Origin: Phoronis australis
Lineage: Eukaryota; Phoronida; Phoronidae
Assembly: GCA_002633005.1 (NCBI GenBank)
Contig: NMRA01000554.1
Location: forward strand, 1 to 62,000
DNA: 62,000 nucleotides
Direction: 5' to 3'
This document shows, one piece after another, positions 46,543 through 58,102 of this stretch. Numbering within the stretch: the first letter of the stretch is position 1; each line of letters begins with the position of its first letter. The position numbers and the translations under genes are program-made. The notes beneath the pieces are model-generated. The model made no database searches and was not told the DNA's origin. It saw only the letters and a program-made list of their open reading frames with translations.

Positions 46543-48216
46543 GCAACGCAGAGCGTTGAAATGCGCCCGCGAATGCATCGCAAATGGTGTGCTTTTAGGG
46601 TTATTTATTTGTATCATAAAAATGGCCACTAGATGGCGCAAAAACGTACAATCTATCAAAAGGAACTTCAGAAAAACAAAGGAAAACAGAATAAAATGAA
46701 ATTGCTACTTAAGTGGGGCACAGTGTCCGTTGGATCCGCCTGAAAGTCGTTGAAATCTCTTGTTTTCTTCATTACAAATACACTCACTAAATTTAATAAA
46801 GATCCTGCAGTGGGTTTAGGAGATACAGCTATGGGCACAAAACAAAACAAAACTACCACTAGGAGGAGCCACAGTAGTCAGTCGCCATCGTCAAACGTCG
46901 TCCCCTTTACACTGAGAACATATATATAGGTTTTAAAACCATCCCTAGAATGATTTGGTTGATAGAAGGATGGGTGCCAAAAACAAGATTCGAAAACTGC
47001 AAAAATGACCACCAGGTGGCGCAAATTACCTCGATTCCGTCCAAAAACATGAGGATAGCGTCACCTCATCAATAGATGCCAATATTCAAAATTTTATGAA
47101 AATCTGTTGAGGACCTTTGAACATACAGAGTTAAACGTAAAAACTGAAATTGCCACTAGGGGATACACCAGCAGTCAGACCCCTCCGAAAGTTGTCGTCG
47201 TTCATTGCCCATATCGTATGAATACACTTTCTAAATTTAGTAAAGATCCTGCGAACGGTTTAGGAGATACAGGCATAGGCGCAAAAAACAAAACTCCGAC
47301 TAGGAGGCGCCACAGTAGTTGAAGTCGTTGAAAAATCATCATCATCCGTCCACTTCACAGTATGAACGTACATGCCAATTTTCATAACCATTCTTCGAGC
47401 GGTTTGGTTGATAGAGGGGTGGACGCAAAAACAGACTCGAAAACAGTAAAATTGGCCACTAGGTGGCGCAAACTACGTCGCATCCATCCGAAAACTGGAG
47501 AACAACGTCATCTCACTAATATGTGCCTACATATTGAATTTTATGAAAATCCGTTGAGGACTTTTGAAAATATAGAGGTAAACGTAAAAAACTAAAATTG
47601 CCACTAGGGGGCACACCGGTAGACGGATCCATCCGAAAGTCGTCGTCATCTGTTGTCAACGTCATATAAATACACTTCCTAAATTTAGTAGTGATCCCTC
47701 AAACGGTTTAGGAGATACAGCCATAAGCACAAAAAACAGAACTGCCGCTAGGAGGCGCCACAGTAGTGCAAATCGTCGGAAAATCACCGTCAGCCGTCCA
47801 CTTTATAGTAAGAATATACATGCCAATTTTCACAATCATCCTTTAAGCGGCTTGGTTGATAGAGGGTGTAAAAATGGCCACTAGGTGGCGCAAACTACGT
47901 TGAACCCATCCGAAAACGGCAGGACAGCGCCATCTCACTAATAGGAGCCTATATACCACATTAATTTATAAAAATCTGTCCAGAACTTTTGAAGATATAG
48001 AGGTAAACGTAAAAAACTAAAATTGCCACTAGGGGGCACACCGGTAGTCAGATCCGTTCGAAACTTCGCTCATGCCGTCCCATCCACGGAAGGAACACAT
48101 GTGCAAAATTTCATGAGCATACGTCAAGGCGTTTTGGAGACGCCGGACACCGGACGCTGGACGCCGGACACCGGATGACGGCATAATGCGTCCACATATA
48201 AATATGTGGGCGCATA
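46543..48216 (+). mobile_element. Monomer-array element E5 (11 monomers), with an empty sister site
   Basis: The ends are gcaacgcagagcgttg (left) and gtgggcgcata (right). Motifs lie at 46626, ~46706, 46856, 47009, 47152, 47294, 47456, 47601, 47745, 47878 and 48026. Those at 46626, 47009, 47456, 47601, 47878 and 48026 match CCASYAGRKGGCRS exactly, all on the + strand. The tail has GGACGCC repeats. At 37335-37370 the sister flank reads through (aacatttaaaaatc...ctaagtaatag) without the element, so the boundaries are those of a discrete insertion. It encodes no protein. Confidence 0.85.
47456..47469 (+). promoter_or_regulatory. CTCF-core-like motif (representative)
   Basis: tGGCCACTAGGTGGCGC fits the longer vertebrate CTCF consensus TGGCCASYAGRKGGCRS. 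Other exact core matches are at 6776, 7303, 7740, 8570, 9007, 10447, 11790, 12379, 46626, 47009, 47601, 47878 and 48026. Binding is not shown. The core GCCACTAGGTGGC is also a 5-bp-stem inverted repeat. Confidence 0.5.
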
Positions 48217-49078
48217 AGAAAACACTAAACTTTTAAGTAATAGTGTATTTCAGTCGTGATTCAATAGTAAAAATATACATAGAAGTGATATATACATATA
48301 CTATATCAAATTTAAAATTCGTGACATGTCATGTTCCCATAATATTGAAAATTGCCTGACGTTCTCATGCAGTGACTCTTAAAACGTTTAATTTACGTAG
48401 CTAGGTGTAAAAAATAGTCCCCAGTTTCTGTCATTTCCTTAAGATATTACAAAGAGAATGTTACATTCAAACAAGAATTTTATTAAATAATGGTAATTTA
48501 GATGAATACCATGCAACCTGGAAAAACTAATTAATCATAACCTTTTTCCTGATAACATCCTACTAAAAGTGGGTGGGTATGTTGTTTGCATATTTGTATG
48601 TTAAGAGTGAGAATGGTTTACTTTTTTGTCTTACATGTCTTTGTATTTGCGTTCCATATACCAATAAAAATTGAAGTCCCTAATGATCCTTAGAGTAATT
48701 TTTCAGGGGGTTGAAGTTTGTTGTTAGATCTCGAAGCCTAATAGAGGTAATGTTGAGCTCAATATTCTAAGAAATTTTCAGTTCTTTGAGCGCAAAAGGA
48801 GATAAACAATTGCTTCGTAGCAACATAGCTCTGCGGCTAAAGGATGCGGAGCCATAAAGGCTCTCTTGAGACAAATATTGTCCTTGGCCATCCGCCATGG
48901 GTAACACTGGTCTATAACTTGATATTTGCATATAAATCCCTAATTACAAAAAATTCACATCACTTTAAAACGAGGCTTAACAATTACTTTTTTGACGATC
49001 GAAACGCGTCACAAATAATGACGCTTCAGTTGCATTCTGTAAAGACGTTCTCTTCTCAGGTAGACGTTTAAAGAAATC
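48217..49078 (+). promoter_or_regulatory. 5' flank of gene copy D
   Basis: The part at 48217-48690 is AT-rich without a gene. From ~48720 the sequence aligns with flanks A and C. The CRE-like inverted pair is at 49006-49024, 55 bp before the ATG. Confidence 0.5.
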
Positions 49079-52000
49079 ATGGATCGAAAAAATAAGAAGT
49101 TTGTTCGGATGGACACTGTGGCAGCTTTGTTTTGTGTGGAAAAACTGAAGGAAAGGCGGAAGTGAGTAAATGTATTTAAAAATAGTAATTAAAAATACTA
49201 TTTAACGTACAAAAGAACTGTTTTCGTGATTGGTGATGCAAAATGTGATATTAAATGAATGCTACTGCTAAGATGTCTAGCCTACAGTGTTTTAACAAAT
49301 ACAATTTATTAAAATCTTCGATTCTTCAAGTCCATAACATCATTTCAGGAGCGAACAAGGGAGGTGAGCGAGCTACGACTCAATTGGAAATGTAATTTCA
49401 ATGATGCATAATTCTTTCTTCTCTCATTGTTCAGGATGAAAGTAAAAGTGGTGAAAGGCCTTACGAAAGCAGCGAAAGGTTGCTTGAATAATAAAAAGAC
49501 TCTAGCGAAAAATATCAAAAGTAAGTACATGTACTACGAAGACTAAAAAACGTAGCTTGGCAAGGAGCATTAAAAATATTTAGACTAGTTCTGAACGCAA
49601 AACGGTGTATTTCCTGAAAATACAAAATTTTAATGTTATATAGTTAACACAAAGTATTCCAAAGTTGAAATGGTGCAGTATTGATGGTTTCTTTTACAGA
49701 GTTCTCGGCGGATCCAAAAGTGGCACAAGGATTCCGGCAACTTTTCGAGAAGTTGGGAGAAATAAAAGAGCAACTGGATGCCGACCTGGAACAGGTCCAT
49801 GCTGAAATCAAGAGTATCGACAGGTCAGTGACAACCACAAAAGTATCCGAATACTACATCCTCAATCGTCATAGAGTGCGTACCACGAAAAGAAAATTGA
49901 GACAATGATTAAGAATATTATTCAAAATTCCATGAATAAGATGTGTTTTTTTCTTTGAATAAGATGTGTTATTTCTGATGTAACTTTAATTTTTCAATAG
50001 TGCGACTTTTATGACTCCAGGTGTGTAACAGAAGGGGTTCAGGCCTCATAGTCCCCCTTTGAATAAGTGCCTGCAAGCAACAGTTTAGAATGGATATCTA
50101 AAATTGTGTTTACAGTACTACAGCCGCTGCCGTGAGATTAGAGAAAGAGTTCCGTACCGCCAGCGACGAATTGGCAAGACTGAAAATGGTAACAATGGAA
50201 TGAAAGCGGAATATTTTAATTAAAGTTATATCACACTAGGAAAATTAGGCATATGAGCCTAATCCCCACTTACAGTAATGAACATGTGTCCCTAGTCTGC
50301 TTGAATGTTTTTTGTGCATATTGACCATTGCAAAAATTTCAATCAAATGGTTATTCTTAAACTAAAACCACTTCGACGCCTACCATTTTGAAAAAAATCA
50401 ACTTGCACCCAGTTGTTTCGATTGCGTGCGCCTGAATTCGTAGATAGGTGCATTTTCACATACAAGAGCATGGGCGCCTCACTGGGGCGGATCCAGGATT
50501 TTGAGTTAGGGGGGTAGGGCACAGTAATAACCAGAATGTCGGCAGATGCGCGCGCCCAGCTTAAATTGTGGGGATGCAGGGTTCTCGAATTTTGGGTTTG
50601 CGGACCTGTTGACTAAAAAAAAAAAACGGTAAACGGGGCATATGCATTGTTTATTCACCTATTCACCCCCTTGCTTGCTGCCCGCATGTGCTAGTCAGCA
50701 ATCTAAAGAACCTCCGCCATATCATAACAACTCTGAAATTATGCTCTTCAGGATATTTTCACAATTATATAATTATACAGTTGTGTCGATATTTGAGTGC
50801 AGCTAAAAACCAAGGCTTTGATATTTTTAGCGGCAAGATATCTTATCGCTGACAAAAGATGACCTCCGTACAAAACAGTCTTTGCAAAAACAATTCATGT
50901 TTTTCAGAAAGAAGGCGACTTACAGAATCGTCTTTTCAAATTATCTCCCGGCGAAAGGCCGCATCAAAAGAAAAGGGACAAAATCTACACCCAGCTGGAA
51001 GGACTTAAGACGAGAATAATTTCACATGGTAGTCTCGTCAAGACATCCGCTTGCGAATTAAGGAAGGTGAGCATACGATAAAATGGTGCCAATAAAATTC
51101 TGAAATGCGAAAACCATGAGCGCCGTGTGCATCAACTGATGTTATGTAGGGCCGTATTGACAAGTCAGGTATCTAGAAAACCACATTATAACTATATAAA
51201 AGTAAATATTTTCTGAAAGGAAAAAGCCTACAGAATCCGTAAAACTACCCCTTGATTATGCAAAAGTGCGCGTTCAACAAGAGAAGAACGACGATCGTTA
51301 AAGAACTAAAGTAAGCTCTGTTTAAGCCAAAGTACGCGCTGATTAAGCACATTTCTACGCGCAGAAAGGTCCTCGTTTAAGAATTGTTTGGCGCTTCATA
51401 TAGCACTAACGTTTACCCTTGCAAATTTTGAGACCCCATCCAAGTTTCAAATTTCTTGCCAAATCGATATGTCACTCCGCGACGTAATGACTATTAAATG
51501 ATCACATGTTTAACAAATCTATAATAAGTGAGGGATAAAGCATAGTATCTGCAAGTTTCACATGAACGCAAACTGCAGTTTCTGAGATGTGATGTTCCAA
51601 ACTTCGACATTTTTCAACGGACAGACATGCACTTAAAGGACACGTGGTTATGGAAATGTCTCACACCCTATTAAAGTTGTACATCCACTAAAAAGCCCAT
51701 TTAGCCATTATTCTAAATGCTCATTAATGTCAGGTCAAACGATGGGAGCCATTTTCAGACTGATGATTATACGCTTGTGTTTCAGTTGGTTGACGTGATG
51801 GATGACATGGCGTGCGGCCATTTGCGAATCGAAAACGACGATTCTTCCAGGTAAGAAACACCTTGTTTCACATCCAGTGTCTTGCCTTTGAAATTCTAAT
51901 TAAACGGAGGCGTATTTATATGGTCAGGTTTTCCCTCCGTTTTCTCTTATGTATACTTTATGACACTGCGTTTTTCAACTCATGGATAGACAACTTTAAA

Positions 52001-52422
52001 TTTTAAATTGACCCAGATTACAGGTGAATACTTGGCCGTAGTATTTTGCTGTCATCACGGTCGTCGCCATTTTCATCTTTTGTCGTCGTCATTATTGCTT
52101 CCGTATAAATCAACATGTCTTGATCATGTTTTTCAGAACTTCTATCGATAACTGCGCCACTAACAGGACCGTGCTGCAGGAGACGTCACAAGTTGTTACG
52201 ACGTGTAGTGCAAAGAAGTATGACCGTGCAGAAGAGTGTGGCATTATGGTTGCTCATGGACAATCTAGCGAGTTGTCAAGAGTCGAAAGTCAAACAGTTC
52301 ATGACACAGAAATGGCGGAGAACCAGATAACACAGATATCTCCTGCAGAAAACGCGATTCACGCCATGGGAACGGAGCTTCATATTGATGCGCAGACAAC
52401 TCCACAGTCTCAGAATTGGTGA
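49079..52422 (+). CDS. Tandem unknown gene family, copy D (seven exons, 291 residues)
   Basis: Exons: 49079-49161, 49435-49520, 49700-49823, 50116-50188, 50908-51066, 51786-51850, 52137-52422. Exon 1 is one codon shorter (residues 5-8 changed from STKN to NKK). All other lengths match A and C, and all splice sites are GT..AG. It is the most diverged copy (for example EKLGEIKEQLDADLEQVHAE in exon 3), but the frame is open throughout, so it is probably functional. Exon 7 against A shows about 27 replacement and 4 silent codon changes. Exon 6 starts LVDVMDDMACGH and ends in SS rather than SC. Intron 4 contains a MITE fragment. The function is unknown. Confidence 0.8.
50485..50645. mobile_element. 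MITE fragment in intron 4 of copy D
   Basis: Begins ctggggcggatccaggattttgagttaggggggtag, like the element at 59012 and the inverted end at 17594. It is absent from intron 4 of A and C. The right end is not clear. Confidence 0.5.
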
Positions 52423-52645
52423 TGGCCACCAAATGTCTCAAAGGATCGTAGGAAATCTGACTTTGACAATTCAACCAGAGACAATATTAATTCTCTCTAA
52501 CTATTACGTTCACTCAGTCGCGTGAAGAGGTTTGGTGATAACCTGGGGTGATTTCTTTTATTCGATGCCCCTTTGCTAATCACTTTGTTCCTCTCGGTTT
52601 TGTCGTTGACACCGATTTTGTCCCAATATCCCCTTGCCCCCCCCC

Positions 52646-52655
52646 NNNNNNNNNN
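52646..52655. other. Assembly gap (10 N) in a poly-C tract
   Basis: N run flanked on both sides by C runs, at the same place as the poly-C of the other flanks. Confidence 0.9.
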
Positions 52656-52689
52656 CCCCCCCCCCCCCCGAGAAGGGTATACTCCAGTA

Positions 52690-53075
52690 TTGAAGTGACG
52701 GGGTCTGCCACCCGAAAATCACGATACCTACCCTTTTGTAGAGACATTCCATAAAAAGTCACTCTTCGTAGGTAAATATCATGAAACGTCACCTTTTGCA
52801 ACCTTGCCGGTTGCACTGTTGCACTGCTCACGCCGAGAAACACGGGCGCGAAGCGATTGCATCCCGGTGGTTGCATCCTGAAAGACGCAAATACTCTCGG
52901 TATGTGTAAGTGATAGATTTTAGAAGCGGGTTTATATCATACCCTTCTATAGAGATTTTTGCTGAAAATGATACCCTTTTGGAGGGATTTTTAACCAAAA
53001 TATTGACCCATCCGTATGAATTCAGACGAAAAGGGAACCCTGAAAGGTGACTCTTTCCGGGCTGCAAATCCTGTA
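52690..53075. mobile_element. Insertion private to flank D
   Basis: Flanks A-C run straight from gtattggagtgac to the tagaagtaccccc region. D has about 380 extra bp with several 'ataccctt' stretches (near 52730, 52936 and 52965) and tgac/gtca repeats near both ends. No coding capacity. Confidence 0.4.
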
Positions 53076-53825
53076 TACTCCACATATGGATGTACCCCCG
53101 GGTCTGTCCCCCACCTTCTCACACTCATGGTGATGCTCCTCCCCTCTGCACGCTATCTCGTTCACTTGTGTCAGCTTTTTTTATCTGTACATGTTGCCAC
53201 ACAAAAGACGCCAGGTATAGTTCTGTACATGCGGCCACTGCACAAGGAACATTGAGCTTTCCAGGGTCAATTTGTTGATTACAGACACTGCAGGTACTAT
53301 GATTGTCGGAATGAATCAATGTACACCAGGACAAAAATTGGATACCATTAAAAACAAACCTAGAAATTGGCACATACATGTAGAGGGTGACCTAAGAAAA
53401 GCCCAGACACCAAAATTTTGTTTAAAATTTAGAGTTTCATTATATTGGCAGAAGAAAAAGTTTCAACATAAACTTTATAGTCTATGTTTACTAACTTAAA
53501 AAGTATGGGTTCAATTAAAATTTTTACGTGTTCGTAATTTGGGTCACTTTTTACATATTGCACGTTTCAATATACAAACGGCGTCTTTTTGTTGAGGTAC
53601 GATGTATTTGTTTATTATCTTATTTTGTCTGCATTTGCTTAATAATCTATTTTTGTAAATAAACAAAAATAAAATAAAAACATAAAAACTACTTTGTGTT
53701 CGTTTCAATTTTAATTAAAATGACAAAAAGCAATCCAGAGACGAAGCCAGGAGAAGTATTTGGATTTTTTAATGAAAAGTAGACTTTTTGAATCTCAATA
53801 GAAAAACCAGCTCTTGTTCCAATTT

Positions 53826-54640
53826 GCATGAGAGCGTCTACGTGAAATTTTGTAAAATTGTGCTTGGTGTAAGCACTTGTTGTTCCAATGCAGCCGCACT
53901 GTTTACAAAACATTTTATCACACGTATAAAATATCGGTTTAAGATAGTGATATCACCGTCATGCAGGTATGTCCGAGCTGTGTTTGACATGCTATATATT
54001 CCTATTAGTAACCATAAATTTTCCTATTGTTGAGCTTCCTCAATCTGATGGCTTTTGTCCAAGTATGGTTTCTAAGAATTGTGGATAAATCAATACGTAA
54101 CATGTGAGGTAACTGTTTTAACACGATTTCCCAGAGAGTGATTGACTGCTACATACAAGATTGGGAAGTTGCTATTCATGAAGACTACAAATTGTTCTGT
54201 TTTAAACCTTTCAACCTTAACTACTCTTCAAATGAATACTTTCAGTTTAATCTATACACAAAATCGAAGTTTCAATGTGCGAACCACAAATTGGAAGTGG
54301 AAATGAGGAGGCACAACAAAATATTTTACTGTAACAGAACTTGCGCTATCTGTAATATGAACTACGTTGAAGACGAACTGCACTTTTTGTTGATGTGTAA
54401 TGCTTATGTAGACCTCAGACAGCAATGTAAATTTATGAATGTAAACTTTGATAACCATTACCCTGTCCTATACTTCAACAAGCTTATGAAGACTCGTGAT
54501 GCAAACAACGTAAAGTTCGTTTAAAAATATATAGCCACAGTGCGTAGAGAAAATTTGTTTAACTCGATATTTTGTATTTAACTGTGCTTGTATATATGTT
54601 TGCTACATTGGACCTCTGGCCTCGAATTCAGTAAAGTATA
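53826..54640 (+). pseudogene. 3' fragment of a non-LTR retrotransposon
   Basis: Flanks A and C lack this DNA: similarity stops at caatttgc (~53827) and resumes at gggaagagactcttta (54643). Readable parts are KFCKIVLGVSTCCSNAA (~53845) and the 128-residue frame 54138-54524 with a C-x-x-C-N-M-N-Y-V-E-D-E-x-H-F-L-L-x-C region (~residues 71-92). Both are typical of the C-terminal part after the RT in LINE elements whose last domain follows 'NHRLEIE-x-GRH'. The middle is deleted or out of frame. No RT core is present, so this is a 5'-truncated copy. Confidence 0.75.
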
Positions 54641-56060
54641 ATATGGGAAGAGACTCTTTAGTAATGACTGCATGTGACGTCCCAGGGTGCTTACCGTAAA
54701 TGTCTGAAATTAGAGGTCCGATTCACCTATATTAGAAGCTGCGCCTATATCCAGAATTTGGCGCATACGCCTTTTCGCAAACCATTTAGTAAAACCATCC
54801 CAGAAAGTCATGCTCCAGAGTCGCTTCCTATTTTGTTTTTTTAAATATTCTCAACTATGTTGCTCTTGAAATGCGGTCAAGAATATTGCCTAACCAAAAT
54901 TAAAGGGACGTCCTCGGTTTTATGGAAAACACATTTTGAGGATTATTGTCCGGTGACATAAATGTCTTGAATTTATTACCTTACCAGCTCTATAAAATGA
55001 CATAATTCGTTTTTTGCGAATTTATTGCAATCCGTCAAATACCACTGTTGTCTGCTAGAATGAAATCTAGATCAGTGTAATGACTCAAATAGGCCTGAAA
55101 CGCTATTAACAGACTAAATTGCAATATTGAAAGTGGTTCTCTTCCACTGAAAAAGAATTCAACCTGATCATCAAGTATGTTTACGGTTTGTTCTAAAAGA
55201 TTTTTAATTTCTGTTAATATCAGAGCATTTCCTTTTAGTTTCAAATTTCAAAAAACAATCTGTCAACTGCCGGCCACTTCCTCGATTTTTCTCCCACAAA
55301 ACAAAGCACACCTCCTTATCTGTTAAGGCAAGACATAGACGTAGCACACTTCCCTTGTATGGAAAATAACCTCTTTGACCTCAAGCGACCTCGAGCAACT
55401 GACTGCGAGGAAGATTAGAAATTCTGTGGTGACCACAAAGTTTTTACTTCGCGTTTGATTCAAAAATGGTGAATTTTGTTATTTTTTTCATTAAATTTCT
55501 TCACAGGGAAAGTGAACTATTCTGTGCTAGATGTTGCGAGATGGTATTTTAGCCAGGAATTATTTAAAAGATATTTTTGACGAGCCTTCGCATTCCATGC
55601 CTCTTTAAAATGTTTGTGACCCTTCACAAAACATTAGAACGTCTTTCCCAACACGACAGGTAGTCACTGAACTGGACTTAACTGTTATTACTCTGATATT
55701 CTAACTAGAAACCATACACTTTATAAATGAACAGAATCTCTTGTTTGGGAAATAAACTAAGAAATGCGTTTATTTTCAAACCAAATCGCGTAAAAATGTT
55801 TCGCACTCGAGGGCACTGCGTGTGCCTGTATCCGCAGTAAGACGTACACCTGAGGTTGAAATGTTGGACTTTAGAAAAAATAGCCAAATTTGGCAGACTT
55901 CGAAACATATCTTAGAAATGGCTTATTGGAATCATATGAGACTTTTAGGTAGTGTGTTTTATGCACTGTTCTCTAACACTCTGATAAGAATTGTTTCAAA
56001 AATTTTCACTTTTGCCTGGGGGGTTATAAAAAACAGAACTTTTTTGATTTTTTTTTGAAA

Positions 56061-57611
56061 AACTACAAAATCTATGAAAAACAAAAACCAAATAGTTTGT
56101 ATTATACAATTTCTGGAGAAGACAGAGATAAGTCATTTACAAAATGGAGCTTTAAATTGTTATTATATGTTTCATTGTTGGCTGCCTATTTGTAAACTAA
56201 ACTCCAATTCTAATTTTTTAATAAAATTTATTTCTCGGAACACTAGCACAGATCTATTTCTATTTGCAATATAGTTAAATTTCGAGGTTTACCTCTGAGG
56301 TGTTGCTTATATAAGTGAAATGTGCAAAGTTATGTGAGTAAGTTTTGCACTGGGTGGCTTCTACATCTGTTGCCAAATAGATCCGTAAGTACATTAGTAA
56401 CCAGATATATTGTTTCTAATACTAAAAAACAAGCGTGTAGTTCTAAAATTTCACGGAGCACGTCTTACGTGATCTCATAAGTAACAGCATGTAGTGAACT
56501 TCACGATTACGCCTGGATAAAACCATTACATGTTATTGTGTATCTATGGATGAATGAGTCAAACGTGAAAGAAATTCACCATTTTAAAGAATCACAAATA
56601 CTTTTTCATTTCGTTACCTTAATAATTTGTGAATGTGGATGTCAGCGTGACTTACGAAAACCATGAAAACATCAACCTATACATTTGACACTAAATCACA
56701 ACTGGATACTAAAACAGACTTTCAGGTTCAGTCAAACAGCGTGAGAGTAATTTTTTGCCATTACCATTTTGGCATCTACTCTTATCGCACACTATAAGAA
56801 TACAAACGAGTACAACATAAACTGCACTCAATGTCCGTTTGAATTGATCACCCTCTTAGTGAAGCTTGAAATCTCAAAGAATGAATGAGGTCAAAGGCTT
56901 GGTATCGTGCCTTGGTAGAGAAGCAACACATATAATGTTTTTTATCTTTTCCATTCTATTAGCGTTAATGTAATAGAATACAATATAACAAAAGTCTCTA
57001 AAATAAGTTTTTACTCAATACCATGAATTAGCTCAAAGTCTTGGTATCGTGTAATAGTCGATAGGTGACACGGGACTTAAAAGTTCTTGATAGAATACGA
57101 TATTTTATTGTTTCATGTTAAGATGGCCTACAGAAACATTTTGACTGTATTGTAACCTTGACGATCTTGATCATGTTTCAAATGCAAGTTAAAGAAAGAA
57201 TTATGCGAAAGTAACTTACTTACCAAGCAACGTAAGCAGATTATTTTGATATTTAATCTACGTTTCCAAGATCAGTAAATTTTGTAGAGCTAGTTTACAT
57301 AATGTATGTAAATTAAGGCCGCCATTATTCATAAATCATCTTGACATTGATATTGGCACCAATGTTCCTGTGATCAATTAATTTAATGAAATCAGTTGGT
57401 AGTTGTTGCAGGAAAAATTAGCGAAATGTATGCAAATAATGGGTGTCATTATTTAAAATTCTGTTTCTGCTCGTAACGTGCTCATGAGGCATTACATTTT
57501 GACGTTTACACCCATGTTATTTTTCGTTGTCTGAGATTGTAATGAAATCAGTTAGCAGGTCATTACATCATAACTCTTTATAATTTATGCACATATAGAT
57601 CGATATTATTC
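56061..57611. other. AT-rich stretch without a gene
   Basis: Similarity to the gene-family flanks ends near 56060. Only short ORFs without splice or conservation support. Confidence 0.4.
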
Positions 57612-58102
57612 ATGTCAGCCATAACCGGCGACGAAAGAAAGAAGGCAGACGACAGTGACGGAACAGACTCTCCAACCAACTGTTCAGGCAGGCGGTTCAG
57701 AAGTGACGATGAAAGCTTTGATAAAGACAGTCTTCCGAAAACGCGATCTGAGCTAGACTACGAGAGATTTGTGGCATTTAGATTATGCACGAGCGGTTTA
57801 AGCATTTAGACGAAATGCCAAGACCTAAACCAAGTTTATGGTGCATGGGTCGAAAGCGATGTAAAGCTAGCTGACTGGACCTCCCTGCTCCCTCCTCTTC
57901 TTCTTTTTCATCTTTTTCTTCTTCTCCTTCCTCAGGAATGAGCTCGGCAAGTTCATCGTCAACGATTGGAAGAGTGGGGTTTTTGTCAGATGGAGAGACT
58001 AATCCTGAAGTTGATTATGGCGCTTTGCGGCGCGAAAGCCGCTCTTTCGGCGTGTTGCCTAAGCCTCAGGCCCTTGCGTTCCTGTTTCTCGATCACCACT
58101 GA
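57612..58102 (+). CDS. Possible small two-exon gene (unknown)
   Basis: A first frame starts at ATG 57612 (MSAITGDERKKADDSDGTD...) and stays open to 57809. About 125 bp downstream lies a very long polypyrimidine tract ending in ctcag (57934-57935), a strong 3' splice site. The frame after it is open to 58102 (MSSASSSSTIGRVGFLSDGE...), with residues S, D and E prominent in both parts. A phase-1 donor such as agaa|gtgacg near 57703 would join them, but the donor is a guess. No domain is recognised, and the second part could be preceded by a different exon. Confidence 0.3.

Larger units (their letters stand above)
52423..56060 (+). other. 3' flank of copy D
   Basis: Diverged version of flanks A-C with two private insertions (about 52690-53075 and 53826-54640) and a 10-N gap at 52646-52655 within poly-C. 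No conserved ORF. Confidence 0.5.
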
